Assembly (NCBI GenBank): GCA_026874595.1
Contig: CM049309.1
Span: forward strand, 6,224,576 to 6,288,575
Direction: 5' to 3'
Length of the DNA stretch: 64,000 bases
Source: Sipunculus nudus
Taxonomy: Eukaryota > Annelida > Sipuncula > Golfingiida > Sipunculidae
In this document: piece by piece, positions 11,076-24,375 of the stretch
Layout of the letters: every line of letters begins with the position of its first letter
How positions within the stretch are numbered: position 1 is the stretch's first letter
Notes under the pieces: model-generated
What the model was told of the DNA's origin: nothing
The model's database searches: none
The model's input: the letters and a program-made list of their open reading frames with translations, nothing else
Position numbers and translations under genes: made by a program

Positions 11076-11929
11076 CTGAAAGACAAGAAACATATTTGTA
11101 AATGAAGAGGCAACTACATACGATGAAGTTATTAAGGAAATAACGATTTAAAGATATATGCTGCTTATAAGCAAGAAATTGCCCATTTAAATATTCCCAT
11201 TTACATATTTTGTACCGAAAAAATCCAAGATCAGTCATGTACAATTAGTATTATATCCATTGAGTATATATAATTTTGAATATGATGTAGTGTATGTTCT
11301 GTCTGATAGTACAATTATTTAAGAAATTCACACTCATTTTCACATGAAATTTTAAATTTTTGAAAATTTTGAATTGTACAAAACTTTAAGCAACCAAAAA
11401 TAGCAAACCACTTGCTGAAGGTCTAATATAAAACTACATGATATTATCTAAAAAATCTTTTTCTTTTGTTTTTACTCTACCATATTTCGTTCATGTTTAA
11501 GATAAAATTTATTTCTATTATTGAGTAAAAAAATTAATTTATTTTTATTAAAGAAAGTAATATGATACAAGAAAAATAAAAAATTAACGGTTTTGAGATA
11601 GTGACATATATGGTTTGCTATTAGCAATATCAAATTTGAAACAAGTAAATATGTAATCATTAACAATGTACCCGTTACTGTTTGAATAACATTGTGTAGC
11701 ATTTAAACACTAAAATTAAAAAAAAAACATTAAAATTTGATATGGAAATTTATGTTAATTTCATAAATAAATATACTATAAAAAAGAGCTCCGTGTCAGG
11801 TTTAAAATGATATATCCTTTATTTAAAAAAGCTTAGGGACAGACTTTTAATCAAGGTGTTTTTGCTAGGTATGTGTCAATGAATGAACCAAGTATACTAC
11901 GGTGATTATTTAATTATGCATTGTATAAT

Positions 11930-12413
11930 GCGGTGATGTAAGACTCGAGTCCCGACTTGGACTCCAGACTCAAGTGCACTGTTCCAGGGAATCGAGGGTA
12001 TCGGGCTTATATTCGGACACGCATTTCAGGACTCGAGTATTCAAGCCGAGTCCAGTAGGAAAAACAATGCCTGTTATTTAGACCTGACATTCAGATTAAA
12101 GAAAAATATCACAAAGACAAGTTTAGATTATACACCTAACATAATATCTGCACTGGGAGTTGATTGTGAAACCGTATCAAAGTAAAGCATATACAAACTT
12201 ACATAAAAATGAATATGATTAGATAATATTTCCTTTTTAACTTGTCTTCAGTTAAGACCTGTTGGACTTGGTTTCGCGTTCAAAAAGACTTGGACTTGAG
12301 GGAGGTGGACTTGGACTCGAACCGTAAGGACTCGGAACTCGGACTTCTGATCGAGTAGCTTGGACCCGAATTTGCACTCGGAGTTTGGGCTCCGCTGCAT
12401 TACTGGTGTGATG
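11930..12413 (+). mobile_element. GACTYG-cored repeat element, copy 2
   Basis: It begins GGTGATGTAAGACTCGAGTC and ends CTCCGCTGCATTACTGGTGT. The ends match the 49-kb copy (GTGATGTAGGACTCGA and CTGCATCACTGGTGT). Both flanks of the core hold degenerate GACTTG/GACTCG hexamers (11943-12055 and 12250-12375), while the middle 190 bp is AT-rich. No open frame of note. Because it is the shortest complete-looking copy (about 0.48 kb), it is the best template for the family. Confidence 0.7.
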
Positions 12414-15400
12414 CATAAAAACACTGAATTTGTTATTTATAACAGTATACCGACCGGGACCAGCTTACTTGGAGACCAAGAGAGACCGAGACCCACGAGA
12501 CCAAGACCAGCATAAAATACAGTCTTACAAAGTCACAAACCCATTTCACTGCCTGTAAGTCCAACCTAAATTTCAACGGCAGAAAAAAAGATTATTTTAC
12601 AAGAACAATGTAGAGATAATGATAATGAGAAGGAATATGATAAATTAATAAATTCTGTGTATGGGTCTAATCTACCCTTAAAACTGCTTAGATAAGTGAA
12701 CATGTCCTTTAAGAAGGAAAAGAGGCATGCTTTTCAACATAATTTATTTTAAACCTCATTTCTTTTCCTATTATCTTTAATCCTCTTAGCTTTCCAAACT
12801 AAAAGGCGTAATCCGTCGGTTCTTTTGAACATTTTGATCTCTCATCACTTCTGAATCACAAATGTACTTGAATGATGGCGCATAATCAGATGGTGATATA
12901 AAAGTATCGCAGAGCACTCATGGCTTTGACTGAAGTAACGTTCATTTAAATTCCTCTTGTGTAAAGAAACTGGAGTTTTAACAAGGTTCAACTTCAAAGG
13001 ACAAAACATCTCGGTTTATAAGCCACTCTTTACTGGTTTGCATATCAAACAGGACTAGGCTTCGCAGCGAAGGCGTGAGGGGAACCAGCAAGTGTACAGG
13101 GTCACGTGATTGAGCGGCTGAGCAAGAAAAGAACGCTGTTGATCTAACAATATTGGACTTTTGATATTAACCGACTGCTACAACTGGCGGCTAGCATTCT
13201 GAGTTCGTCGGGTAAAAACTGGCGTGAAATGTTATCAGCATCTGTGGGAAGACTTGTGAACTTCACAGAATGGATATTTGCATTTTTTTGTGTTTCTCTG
13301 GTAAGAACGAGCGATGTTTAATTACCATCTGCCAAACATGCATTAGACTAAAGAGTTCGTTCACCTTCAATTTGTTATAGAAACATGGTTCTTGAATTTA
13401 ATAAGCAACTAAGGCCTGTATAAATTAATTAATCTGTTTACAACTATTATCTAGAACGAAGTTGTAAAACGCAAATCCATAATGGGAATTTATGTTAATG
13501 TGTTTTCATGGTCTACATGAACTAGAATAACACCGCAGTCATAAAATAAACTTTGTGCTTTTTCATCTGCATTATCATTTGTTTTTCCATCCTACTGTCC
13601 TTCGTAGATTCGTATGTATCGCTTGGGATTTTTGGTTCGTTTCGACTTTGATGTTTTTTTCTGCTGTCTTAACCTTGGTCAGGTGAATGAAATAAAGATT
13701 ATTTTTATGAATAGCTGACCGTACGTGGTCAATATTTTGCACTTGATGATCAGTTTAGTTTAATAAGAAATACGGCAGAATAAAAATAACTTTATTATTT
13801 TAATATTAACAGATAACACAACACCACCGGTGAAAGGTTTACAGTTTGTTCTACGGACCATTGGAATAACATGCATTAATAAAATTTAAAAAATTAATAA
13901 GCAGTATATAAAGTTTAATTCAAAATCTATTTACCCCATAGTATACTATTAGAATGAGTCTTACAGGATGTGAAGATACGGGCGCCTTAGGCCCTGTTTC
14001 AGAGCAACAAACTGCTTTCTGCCTTGATACACAATCGTAGTTGCCGACAGGTGGCGCTTTAATAGCCCCCTTCGATTATTCGAAGATATTTCTGGATTAA
14101 TTTAGAAATACATAGAATGACCCCCCTTAGGTCACACTTTGCATCATTCTCGGCAATTCAAGTCGTGCACGTCCGATGTGTGACCACAGAGGAGTTCCGT
14201 GAAAAACAGTCTACTGCGGCCACCGTTAATTATTATAGAGAAGATTATAGCTCTCCCATATCTTAGATCAAGTGTAATGCATTACCTTGGTTTAAAAATT
14301 AATAAGCCGTCCACTTGTTTCATGTTGACCAGTTGTTAGACTGAGCCTGGGCGCTTCGACTAATAATTCTATGCATTTATCCATACTAAGACCGGGCGTT
14401 TAAAATACAACATGATTCATATAAAATGGTGAACCAAGTTAATGTTCTATTTTGTTATTCTCTTTTCCGTCTGCATGGGTAAACTGTATTGCCGACGCCT
14501 TGGGTTTAAATATTTTATAAGACATTTTACTTATTATACTAGATAATAAATCGATATACGGTAAAAGCTATTTATGTTTTAACGTGTATTTTGCCGTAAA
14601 AGTCAAATGTAACATCAACTTATATTATATTCTATTTTGCAAATAGAACTCTTGATTTCATTTGAATTGTTTTGTTCTCAGAAGGCATTTTTTCCAGAAC
14701 CCTTTATAAGAACTGCTAATGATGTCAGGACGTGGTGTTTACAAAATAATTCCATCATTTTGGTATATTTGCCTTAATCAGTTCCGAGACTCTTCATCAA
14801 GTCATTCGGCGTGTTACATTTTGTCGTTCGACGCGTTTATTCTCGTAGATCAGGCGTAAAGTCGACCGTTTGGGTTCCAATTTGGAATTTATTGCCCTGG
14901 GCTTTGCTAGACCATGTGTGAAGCAGAGCTTAATTAACGGTAATTTTCTTTTTTTTTTGACCCGAAACAGTCTAATAGAGATGTAAAACTGGCTTGCCCT
15001 TCGATGTCAATAATCTTTATGATGTAAATCTTTAAAGGATGAAATATTTTTTTTTATTTGATATCACCTCACGGCCTACAAAGACACTCTAACAAGAACC
15101 ACCGTTCGCAACAATACAGACACCTTGTGCAAAGAAAATATTCCGTATAAACTCAGCATATTGGTGCATGTCCTTTAATGTTTAATAGCCAAGTCGTGTG
15201 TGGTGCAGAAAGCGACGGAGTTTGCCATAAAAATGAAAATTTACAGTCTGTACACTCACTTGATTAGCTTGTTTTCACAGTGATATCGATACAATAATTA
15301 TGGGTGGCCACTGCAATGCAGTTTTCTGTATGACTGGGGTCACGAAATAAAGTAGGCCATATCAGTCCATTATGAAAGCCCTGTTGGCCATGAATTCTAA

Positions 15401-16024
15401 GCTTTTGTTTGAGGGGCAGCTATAGAACCTTATTTTTTATAGATCATGTATAATGCGAGTGTTTGTGTTCTAATGTGTAACACCCTCCTCTCGGTCACAT
15501 TGATCAACTGTAATTTGAACTTTAGGGTTTCAATATATGATTGTTGTGCCGATATGATGGTTTGAATTAGTAATTAGTGATTAAGTGTTGTCGGCAGGAG
15601 CTTGAAACTGGACAAACAAACGTAGATTATCGATTCCCCCATTACTGTTTATTGGACAAACAGAGGCCACACGGCAGTAAACAAAGTAGTATTGACTATG
15701 TTGTGTACAGATTATGAGCAACATGCCACACGTTATAAAATGTCAAACGTGTTTTGTCGATCACAGTGGAGAAACGGGCGTGGGAAGTGTCTAAAGTTAT
15801 AATTATATTTTGAGATAGTAATAATAGTAATTATGATATCATTTAAATGAAAAAAAAAAATAGAGCAGAACTAAAAACTGGGTCAGATATCACGGGAAAT
15901 GCTGCAAAAACTGATCTGGATCATACACAGACAGTGTCATACTTGCATAATGTCAAATAGTGCCCAGATATTACATTGGGCATTTTCTGTGGCATATTCT
16001 GTAAAACAGGTCAAGCAAACGTAT

Positions 16025-16430
16025 AACTGGTCTGTCACCACACTGCGCAGACTCGGACTTACAAAAGTACGACTCTGCTGTTTAGGGATTGTTGGAGTAA
16101 AGATCTGCCCCCCCCCCCCCCCACAATGCACCGGGGCTTCTAAATACAACAGCGGCGTAGGTATATATGTAGTGAAATGGGTAGTATATTCCATTCGTGT
16201 GTTGGACTTGAATTGTGTCAAGGCAAATCACATAAACATGGGTGTTTTCGTGGTAAAAATTTAACGGAATAAGTAATATATTGTAAACATACACGCGAGA
16301 AAAGTAAACAGAAGGTGTTTCCTTGAAATGTAACACATTTGATTTTGAAATTTGACCGTTGAGACAAGTAATATCGGTCGTGTCACAGTGCAGAACAGAA
16401 GAGGTTCGTTTCGAGTAGAAACGGTATTGA
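16025..16430 (-). repeat. Dispersed repeat family C/D, copy 2
   Basis: The D part (16040-16200) reads CTGCGCAGACTCGGACTTAC, GACTCTGCTGTTTAGGG, then a 15-C run, ACAATGCACCGGGGCTTCTA and GGCGTAGG. The C part (complement of 16345-16430) reads ACCGTTTCTACTCGAAACGA and ACTTGTCTCAACGGTCAAA. Order and orientation are the exact reverse of the copy at 4385-4795. Confidence 0.7.
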
Positions 16431-17214
16431 CTGTATTTAGAAATAATTAAAATCTAGTAGTACATACCTTTACCACAATAATCTTTCAATAATGCCATTC
16501 ACATTCGGAAAATATATATTCAAGACGTAAAAAAGGGGATCACATCAAATAATTGCGTCTTCTTTCCTTCTAACATTTGTTCCTATAACTTAGTGGGGCG
16601 AGTGTGTGGTAGGAGACCTGATTTCGCAATCGACCGGGTTAAACAATAGATTGGATATGTACTCTGGCCGACTAGAAAAAATGACAAGACTGGCCCTGCA
16701 TTTAAAAAAGACGGATAATGGTGCTTTTATTGATCGGTTTTTATTATATCAAAGGATGCAGTTGCTGCCAAAAACACAAGTCTCCCCATCCATAGAACAT
16801 GATGAAGATCAAACTCAGCGGAGAAGCATCAAGATTTAAACAATAAAAAATATTGAGAATCAAAATTTTAATAATGAATATGACTATGCATGTAATGTTG
16901 GTTTGCATAAAATATAAAAAAACTTCAGTTAATGAGCATGAATACAAGTGTATGAGAATATTATAATTTATAATTTTTCTTCCATACTACAAAACATTAT
17001 AATAAAAAAGTTGTGTATATGGTGTACATTCTACCATAGTGACTGGTAGACGTTAGATATTTCGCACGAAAAAGCCCAACATGCGTAATATTGATATTTG
17101 TATATTTTCATTCACATCTCATACAAGACAGTCACCGACATTTAAACTATGAATACTTGTAAAGAGTACGACCATCCCTTGGACGAAGGCTTTGCTTATA
17201 TCAGACATACGTTG

Positions 17215-17375
17215 TTATGCCGGATGTACACACTGCGAAAAATCGTACTAACGATTGCACGACTCTGCTGTTTAGGGCTTGTTGGCGTCACAATCTGATC
17301 CCTACAATGCATCGCGGCTTCTAAACTCACCGATGGCGTATAGTTATAAATGCAGTGAAAAGGGTAATATATAGC
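17215..17375 (-). repeat. Dispersed repeat family C/D, partial copy (D part)
   Basis: CACGACTCTGCTGTTTAGGG, TTGTTGGCGTCACAATCTGA and ACAATGCATCGCGGCTTCTA, followed by GATGGCGTA, match the D part of the other two copies. The C part is not seen nearby. It lies only 0.8 kb from copy 2 in the same orientation. Confidence 0.65.
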
Positions 17376-18206
17376 CCGTCATATAAACATCTAAGTATTG
17401 TGTGGGTTTACCGGTCTAAGGGAGATGTTTTGTATATAGTTATTTCCCCATCTCGGATAGCCAGCTCGGCTACGTGCATTTAATCTCAAATGCAAATGTT
17501 TTAATAAAAAGCGAATGCAAAGTTTGCAAATGAATTTGAATCATATCAGAAACAAGTGCTAATATGGTTAAGGTTATTAAATGTAAGTATATATGCAAAT
17601 GAACAAACAAATGCCACCAAATATCAGAACATACCAATAAATTGAAATGAATATCTTCTACAGAATCCAGTCATGGCAGAATATAGTATTGATTAGGTAT
17701 TACATGATTCTTCATGAATATTTATGAGTAACTTAATTTGAATATCAGATGACTATCAATTTTTTCAGCTTTGTATATAAATATTTTTGAAAATGTAAAG
17801 TATCCTGTAGCTCTTTCGATGGAAAATGCGACATTCCCAAATTCAAATAAACATATTTTCATTTAAACCGAAGCCTGCATGGCTGTGAACTCTTAAACCG
17901 AAACAACATGCTGATGGTCACTTCTCAGGCCGGTCAAATAATCTTTTCTTTCGATTTATCTAGTTTGACCAGATTACTGACCACCGCTGTGCGCTCAAAT
18001 TAGTAGAGAGTGACCACTTAACGCCGTGCCGTATTGATCACCTGTGAGCCCGGGAGGTCCAGGGATTCATCCTGGCTCATATTTCCATGTCTCGGTTACT
18101 CATTTCTGTCAACATGTGCCACTAACTTATCACGAAAATAGTTTTTTAGTGTGTTTTTTGGTGTTAAAAGACGATTTTGATTTGTAATTTTGCTTTTAAT
18201 GAACAC

Positions 18207-18210
<4 letters not shown>

Positions 18211-18273
<63 letters not shown>

Positions 18274-18342
18274 CTCGAACGGTCCCATAAATAATAGTAG
18301 TCCGTGGACGGGCTGGCCATATTTCATAAATAAATATTAATA

Positions 18343-18380
<38 letters not shown>
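18211..18380 (+). repeat. Two (TA)n microsatellites
   Basis: About 29 TA units at 18211-18268 and about 16 at 18348-18379, separated by 80 bp of unique sequence. Confidence 0.95.
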
Positions 18381-18383
<3 letters not shown>

Positions 18384-18751
18384 TTATTTAATACTTTTAA
18401 CCTTAAGCCTAAATTTTATAGGGAACGTACAATATATACATACTTAAATAGAACAATTATCTTCTTAAATGAAACAGACAGAAGACAGAAAAATATATCA
18501 CTTATTAAAAATCGTTTTTTAATCAACATACAAACCTGTTCTGCTGATAAGAATTTAAGACGTTTTCTTTTCATAGGCTTACATAAGTTTAGAAACCAAA
18601 GTTCCCTGGTCAACCAAAAGGGACCGATATATCTTATATGAGCTCCAGGGGATAAAAAAAAGTACCTTAAACTCCTGCTATGAGCGCCAGGAAGGCTCTT
18701 ACACAATGTCCTCACAGAGGCTTGGCATAAAAACTGGGAGAACACCAGCTT

Positions 18752-19075
18752 CTATGGTCTAAACACAAGACTCAAAGCCGGGAGGTCGTGAGTTCAAATC
18801 TCACCCGAAGAACGGTAAGATTTTCACTGTCGCCCCCACGCAGGGTGAGCGTTCTGCAGGCTTAATGAGAAGGCTGTGCATAACGGCCGTGTTTCACTCA
18901 CAAACGAGTGCGTCTTAGAGGGTTCCTCAGTGTTATGACTAAGCAATGGGGATGATTTCACACCCAGGCCCCGCAGGTTCGGTAGCCACCGGGCCTGGGT
19001 GACACTAGGGAACAACATAATATGATAGGAAGCGAGTGCTACCGCCCTGTTTCGTATTGTTAAACAGAAATGGAA
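18752..19075 (+). mobile_element. tRNA-derived SINE, copy 2
   Basis: The head has TATGGTCTAAACACAAGACT and a good box B (GGTCGTGAGTTCAAATCTCA). The body has CCCCCACGCAGGGTGAGCG, CACAAACGAGTGCG, GGGTTCCTCAGTGTTATGAC, AAGCAATGGGGATGA, CCGCAGGTTCGG and CGAGTGCTACCGCCC. It ends in AT-rich sequence. It aligns over its whole length with the complement of 9793-10120 and in large part with 22465-22775. Such elements are transcribed by RNA polymerase III and moved by a LINE partner, which is not in this window. Confidence 0.85.
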
Positions 19076-20013
19076 ATCTGCAGATGTTCGTACTATGGTT
19101 ACGAATTAGATAAGACAGAATAAAAAATGAACGCCGTAACCTCTACCAAACAAATATTTAAAAAAAAATTCGGAAAGCATGGCCGCCCTATATGTATGCC
19201 GTGAGTGTATGAACCATTATTATAAGTTATTTACGGTCTACTATCTTAACATCCACTTAACTCTAACGGAGCTTTGCCTCTGATACAGATGTTTAATCCA
19301 TAATAATTATCAACTGACATCTTTGAGAGCCCATCTATTCTAGCTGCCCCTGGAGGATCAGTTTTTTTCAGCGTTACGAGATGACTTTAATAGCATCATG
19401 GATCTTAATGTTTATTTAATATTTATAAAGTTTTGGAGCTATAGTTTCTGCATCAATCTACTGGATTAATGTACCTACTGAGACTGAAAATGGACGCCAT
19501 TACATGTTAGCTAGTAATATGTGTGCTCTATCTTTCTGTCTGTCTGTCTGTCTCTCTCTCTCCCCTCTCTCCATTCCTGCTCAAATCCTACAACAATAAA
19601 ACATCTACTAGGCCTTCTGGAACACTTTAACTACAACGCAATCTTGTGGATAAATATATCTGCTAATTGTAAATATGGTTTATGCAGGATTTTATAATTA
19701 ATGAGCAATCAAAAAGTACAATTATTTTCACGCTAGGCTGAAGTCCGTTTCGCAAAGTAGTTTCAATCGAATTTTTTATATTCCTTTTTGTAACTGTTGA
19801 AACATTATCTCTTAGGCGTGAGCGATATGGGAATATGAATATTGCGTACCGTGATTTCATTTTCCAGTAATGACATTTATTGATATTTTATCAAATCTGT
19901 ATGAAACCGATTATAATAAAAATAAGGTAAAAGTTAAAGAGTTCTAAATGGTTTGATATCAAGGAAATGCTGTGGCCCATGTTAACCATTACCAAGTCTA
20001 CGTAAGGAAATGT

Positions 20014-20015
20014 TA

Positions 20016-20075
<60 letters not shown>

Positions 20076-20096
20076 TATATATATATATATATATAT
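20014..20096 (+). repeat. (TA)n microsatellite
   Basis: An interrupted TA array (TATATAATATATACATATAT near the middle), followed by a pyrimidine-rich TTCTTTTCTTTC stretch to 20126. Confidence 0.95.
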
Positions 20097-20781
20097 TCTT
20101 CTTTTCTTTCTTTTTTCTTTCTTTTTGAAAAGCATCTCAGCATATATAAAGGCACAGAATATTTTCATTTTAACTTTTCAAAGTTCTTTGATTGTTCATT
20201 ATCATCTTTGATGGGATTTCAAGTTTTTATTAAATACACAAAACAGAGTACAGAGAGATGAGGAAAAAAAAAGTTAAAACACAAATGCGAATTCTTTTAA
20301 AATCAACTTCATTTTTTTCTAACATTTGACTAGCACATTTTATGGAAGTTTCATAACATTCCCTATAAGATAGCAGAGAATATTTCATCCCAAACTTGAA
20401 TAAAGCTTTGCATTTCAATGCTAAGGCAGCTGTTCAATATTGTATGAAAGTGTTAATGTTTTATTCTTATTTCGAGTAGTATGGATTTAGAATCTTGCAA
20501 TAAACAAAAAAAAATATTAAGATGCCTCTTGTCTGGATTCCTATATACCCCGAATGTATTTTCATTGTTTTTTCAACTGTGAAGGTGTCATAAGTATATT
20601 TGACCACCAGGCATCAAAATCAAGCTAGAATATCTGTATATCTTTACAAAAAAATAAACTTGTGTAACAGTGATTTCTTCGTTCGTTTTTAATACTGACA
20701 CATGATTCACATATTTCATCTTGTGCAACCATTTGTTATAAATCATGAAACTTTACACATGTTGTGCATGTATACGGACAG

Positions 20782-20782
<1 letters not shown>

Positions 20783-20871
<89 letters not shown>
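20783..20871 (+). repeat. Compound (CA)n-(TA)n microsatellite
   Basis: About 19 CA units pass directly into about 25 TA units. The flank just right of it (ATCCTGAAATGTTCAATTTG, then ATGATGAAAAGGCTTC) loosely resembles flanks of the (TA)n arrays at 24010 and, on the minus strand, at 46264. The arrays may therefore have travelled inside a repeat. Confidence 0.9.
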
Positions 20872-20873
<2 letters not shown>

Positions 20874-22464
20874 TGAAATGTTCAATTTGGCTCGATAAAC
20901 CATATGATGAAAAGGCTTCACATGAAATTCGCAGGTCTGATGTGATTTATTAGTTCTCAGCTTATTTCCACACACAAACAGAATGAGGTGCTAAACACAT
21001 TTATTATAGTACTAATTGTTAACTTATATTCTGTCTTCAATTTTTGTGTGACCATGTGAATATTTTAACATTCTTTTACAAAATTTAGACATAATCCACA
21101 GTCTACAACTGTTTTTACCAATAAAGTTATTTCACTTATTTGCATAAACGCGGCCTAAAGAAAACTTATTTTAGAAGTGTAATTTAAAATGTTTCTTTTA
21201 GTACTCTCAATAAAAAGTATATATACCTTACTAAATACTTTACTTAGTCCTTCTGTTTTATGTCCTGTGTGAAATAAACTGAACTGAATAAACTTTTACA
21301 CTGTCATTACATTTAATAAGATGATACATTAATAATATATAAAATGTTTGTATATTTATACCAGAAAACACACTTGTTTCCTGTTAACTGACAAGTACAA
21401 GTATCGCAATGTACTGCAATACGAAAATCAAAGGCCATACCCAACCCTCATCAATATATAAGCTCTTTGGCATCCCTTGGTGGAAAAGAGTTTTGCAGCC
21501 AAGAGTGTCTTAATCCTTAAATCTTGATTTGTTCTGCTGTTTTAGTGATAGTCTTTTTTTCCCCCAAAGAATTCGGTTGTTAGTCCACAAATTGTTTACA
21601 AGAAACAGCCGCTCGAGTTGTCTCCACATCACACCTACTACCATCGAAAGATCCTCCAAGCTGATAAAGCTATACATAAATCAGGCTTAACCCATTCTGC
21701 GATACGTCAAGTGTCTTTAATAGCAGGCTAAGCGGTGCCATTTATGAATAAATGGCATAATTGTGTGGTCTGTCTCTAGGTGCCGGAGTGACACAAAGCG
21801 TGAAAATTAAGAAATTAACTAAGCAGCAAAAATACTTAAAGAATTAAACACAGATACGACACTAATAAGAAGGTAGAACTGCGCACCAAATGTGTCAAGA
21901 CGTATTAGTCACGATATGGACGTCCTCTTAAGTACAGATGAGAGAGAAAAACGTTATTGCCACGTTTCACGCAGAGGCATTGTAATTTCCTACCTGTCCG
22001 ACAGATCCGCCCGTAAAAACAACAAAAGACTTCATAAACAAATCTTACTGGACAGAGAAAGCTAGTAATAGACGATAGTCGCGAAATAAATGCGAGTTAA
22101 ATGCTCAATAATGGAACCATAGACGACAGATGGTAGTATTCATTCTGTAAAATCTTAAAAAAAATACTGGTACTCCGACAGAGATCGTCACGTACATTAA
22201 CCGAGTTCAGGGCGGGTTTTCACTCACGAGCAGTTCTCTCCTACACGCGGCTCATCCAAACAAAAGAAAAAGAAAATTTATTATGTCGCACTTAACACGG
22301 CATCAGCCGATTTATATACAATCAGTTTAAGCCAAGTTGTTGTTGTGAACATTATTTTCTCTGCTAAAGTACAGTTAAAATAGAAAAGATATATAGAACA
22401 ACGCCGAATAACGAGGCTGGCCTCGCTGGCATGCAACAGACTGGTACATAAAGATAAACGCAAT

Positions 22465-22775
22465 GAAAACTAGTTCATTGGTGTAATGTATCTCTGTCAT
22501 ATCATGGGACAGGTAGTGAGTTCAAATCTCAATCGAGGCGGTGAGATTTCAAAGCCCCCCCCCCCCCCCCAACACACACACACCAACGGTGAGCGCTCTG
22601 CAAACTGAATAGGAAGGCCGTCCTCCGCGACCGTGTTTTCTCACAAACCGTTGCCTCTTTCGGGGGTTCCTTGTTATAATAACCCCGGAAAAGGGGACGA
22701 TTCCACATCCAGGAGCCGCAGGTGTAGTAGTCACCGGGCTTGGATAACACCAGGACATAAAATGAGAGGTCGCAA
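22465..22775 (+). mobile_element. tRNA-derived SINE, copy 3
   Basis: Box B is GGTAGTGAGTTCAAATCTCA. The body shares ACGGTGAGCGCTCTGCA, CACAAACCG, GGGGGTTCCTTGTTATAA, AAAGGGGACGATTCC, AGCCGCAGGTGTAGTAG and CACCGGGCTTGG with the copy at 18752. It has gained a C16 run and CA repeats at 22555-22583. The tRNA head upstream of box B is poorly preserved. Confidence 0.75.
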
Positions 22776-24009
22776 TCGCAGGCCATCGCAGCTCTGGTGT
22801 GACTGGGCCGTTTCTGATTGGTGCCGTTCAACTTACACGCATTATATGTCACTGAGAGGCAATTAAAATGTCGGACATTGCTTTCCATAGGATTATCATA
22901 ACTGTAAACGTATCGATACAATGCCATACAACGATACCAGTCACAACTTTGTATCTCGATGTATCGGTAACCGAAGTATTGTTATAATGTTACATGTGTG
23001 CCCCTGACATTACTGTTGTGAGAACAATCTGTCAACTGGTACTGTAAAACCAGCTTACCATATCAGAGGACAAACTGATCCGATAAAAATAATGAGGTCC
23101 CACTATATTTTCCATGCCTCATAGCTAAGAAGGACCACCCGCGGCTATCGGTAATAACCCAGACAGGTGATCCTGGATGGAAAAGTACAAGAAAGAAAAT
23201 CTTTCTTTAAGGACTTGAGCCGGAAGACTAAGGTCGGCAGGGGACTAATGAAGGCCCTTTTTCTTGTATCCGTAAGAAGTTCTCATAAATATGCCATACA
23301 ACCAGCATGGAGTCGGAAAAAGTCCCTAAAAAGCACACCATGTTTTACAAATACCGGAACGTTGGCGTTTCACCGAAGAACAACTCTTCTCGCAATCAGA
23401 GGCTTTTGGTACTGGTTGTAACCATTGCATAGCATACAGAAGGAATCTTTTAATAGAATATATTGAGCCCGCGAGTTCAAATGGTAACGATTCAAAGCCC
23501 TTCTTCAATATTTGCATTTGCCATCGAGCTCCGAATGAAAGACCTTATAAGCCCGCAGGCCAGACATCGTCAATACCTATCGATAGGGTTCCCTCCCAAA
23601 TATCTCCTTTGAAAACAGGTTGCAATGTTCACATCGCCCCCTTGCATACTTTGATTATTCTTGAAGAAAATTAATAGGAACAATTCTTAAAGAACGTCTA
23701 GACGGGCCCACACTAGTTTTGTATGAACCGCTTTCTTCGGGTGACATTTATTGTATTAAGTCTTTACACTGAAATGCCGTCATGGAGAAAGCATCTGATT
23801 GCCTTAATCCGTAACAGCACCGAGGATTGGCAGACTCTAGTTCCGACTAATTTAACCCAAAATCAGCAGTTTATATATAGAATCCTCATATTAATACAAT
23901 TCTTGCCCAGACTATATACCACTGGTATTTTAAGTGTAAATATTTTTGAAGATATTTTGTTTGAAGCGTTAGGCTTTACATGCTATTTAATGTTCTGCTG
24001 GAAGCAAGG

Positions 24010-24060
<51 letters not shown>
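24010..24060 (+). repeat. (TA)n microsatellite
   Basis: About 25 TA units. They extend a false 177-residue open frame (23723-24256) with an Ile-Tyr run, which is not a gene. Confidence 0.95.
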
Positions 24061-24063
<3 letters not shown>

Positions 24064-24169
24064 GTTAAAATGTTTTCACCGATTTGTTGCAGCGAAAAAT
24101 ACAGTAAAATGGTTTGATGAAAATCAAAGATCTGGATCAAGGAATATTCACATATGTGCAGTCACATAT

Positions 24170-24375
24170 ATGGGATTGAACTTGGAAATTGGAAATATCG
24201 GCCGAATAATTGAATGCAAACACTGGATTGGGGAACTTATGCACCAATGTTCCTAGTCATATGGGCTAATAAGAGTATGAAAAAAACGGTATGCGGAGTA
24301 CCCAAAATTAAGTACCGCCCACATGACGAAGGCTTGCATTCCAGAGAATGCATATTTCTAGTCATATATTTTGTT
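24170..24375 (+). repeat. Dispersed repeat family E, copy 3
   Basis: AACGGTATGCGGAGTACCCA, CATGACGAAGGCTTGCATT and AGAATGCATATTTCTAGTCA align with bases 95-185. The upstream TTGAATGCAAACACTGG matches GTGAATGCAAACACGG at 71. Confidence 0.55.

Noticed and set aside
18770-18810. A possible tRNA gene, because of a good box B (GGTCGTGAGTTCAAATCTCA)
   Set aside because: No acceptor stem pairs around it, and the sequence continues into a body shared with two other loci. It is the head of a SINE.
20783-20871. Alternating CA/TA array considered as CRISPR-like or telomeric sequence
   Set aside because: It is a simple dinucleotide microsatellite without spacers or telomere motifs.
23723-24256. A 177-residue plus-strand frame
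   Set aside because: It runs through a (TA)n array and a dispersed repeat, has no recognisable domain, and its composition does not look coding.
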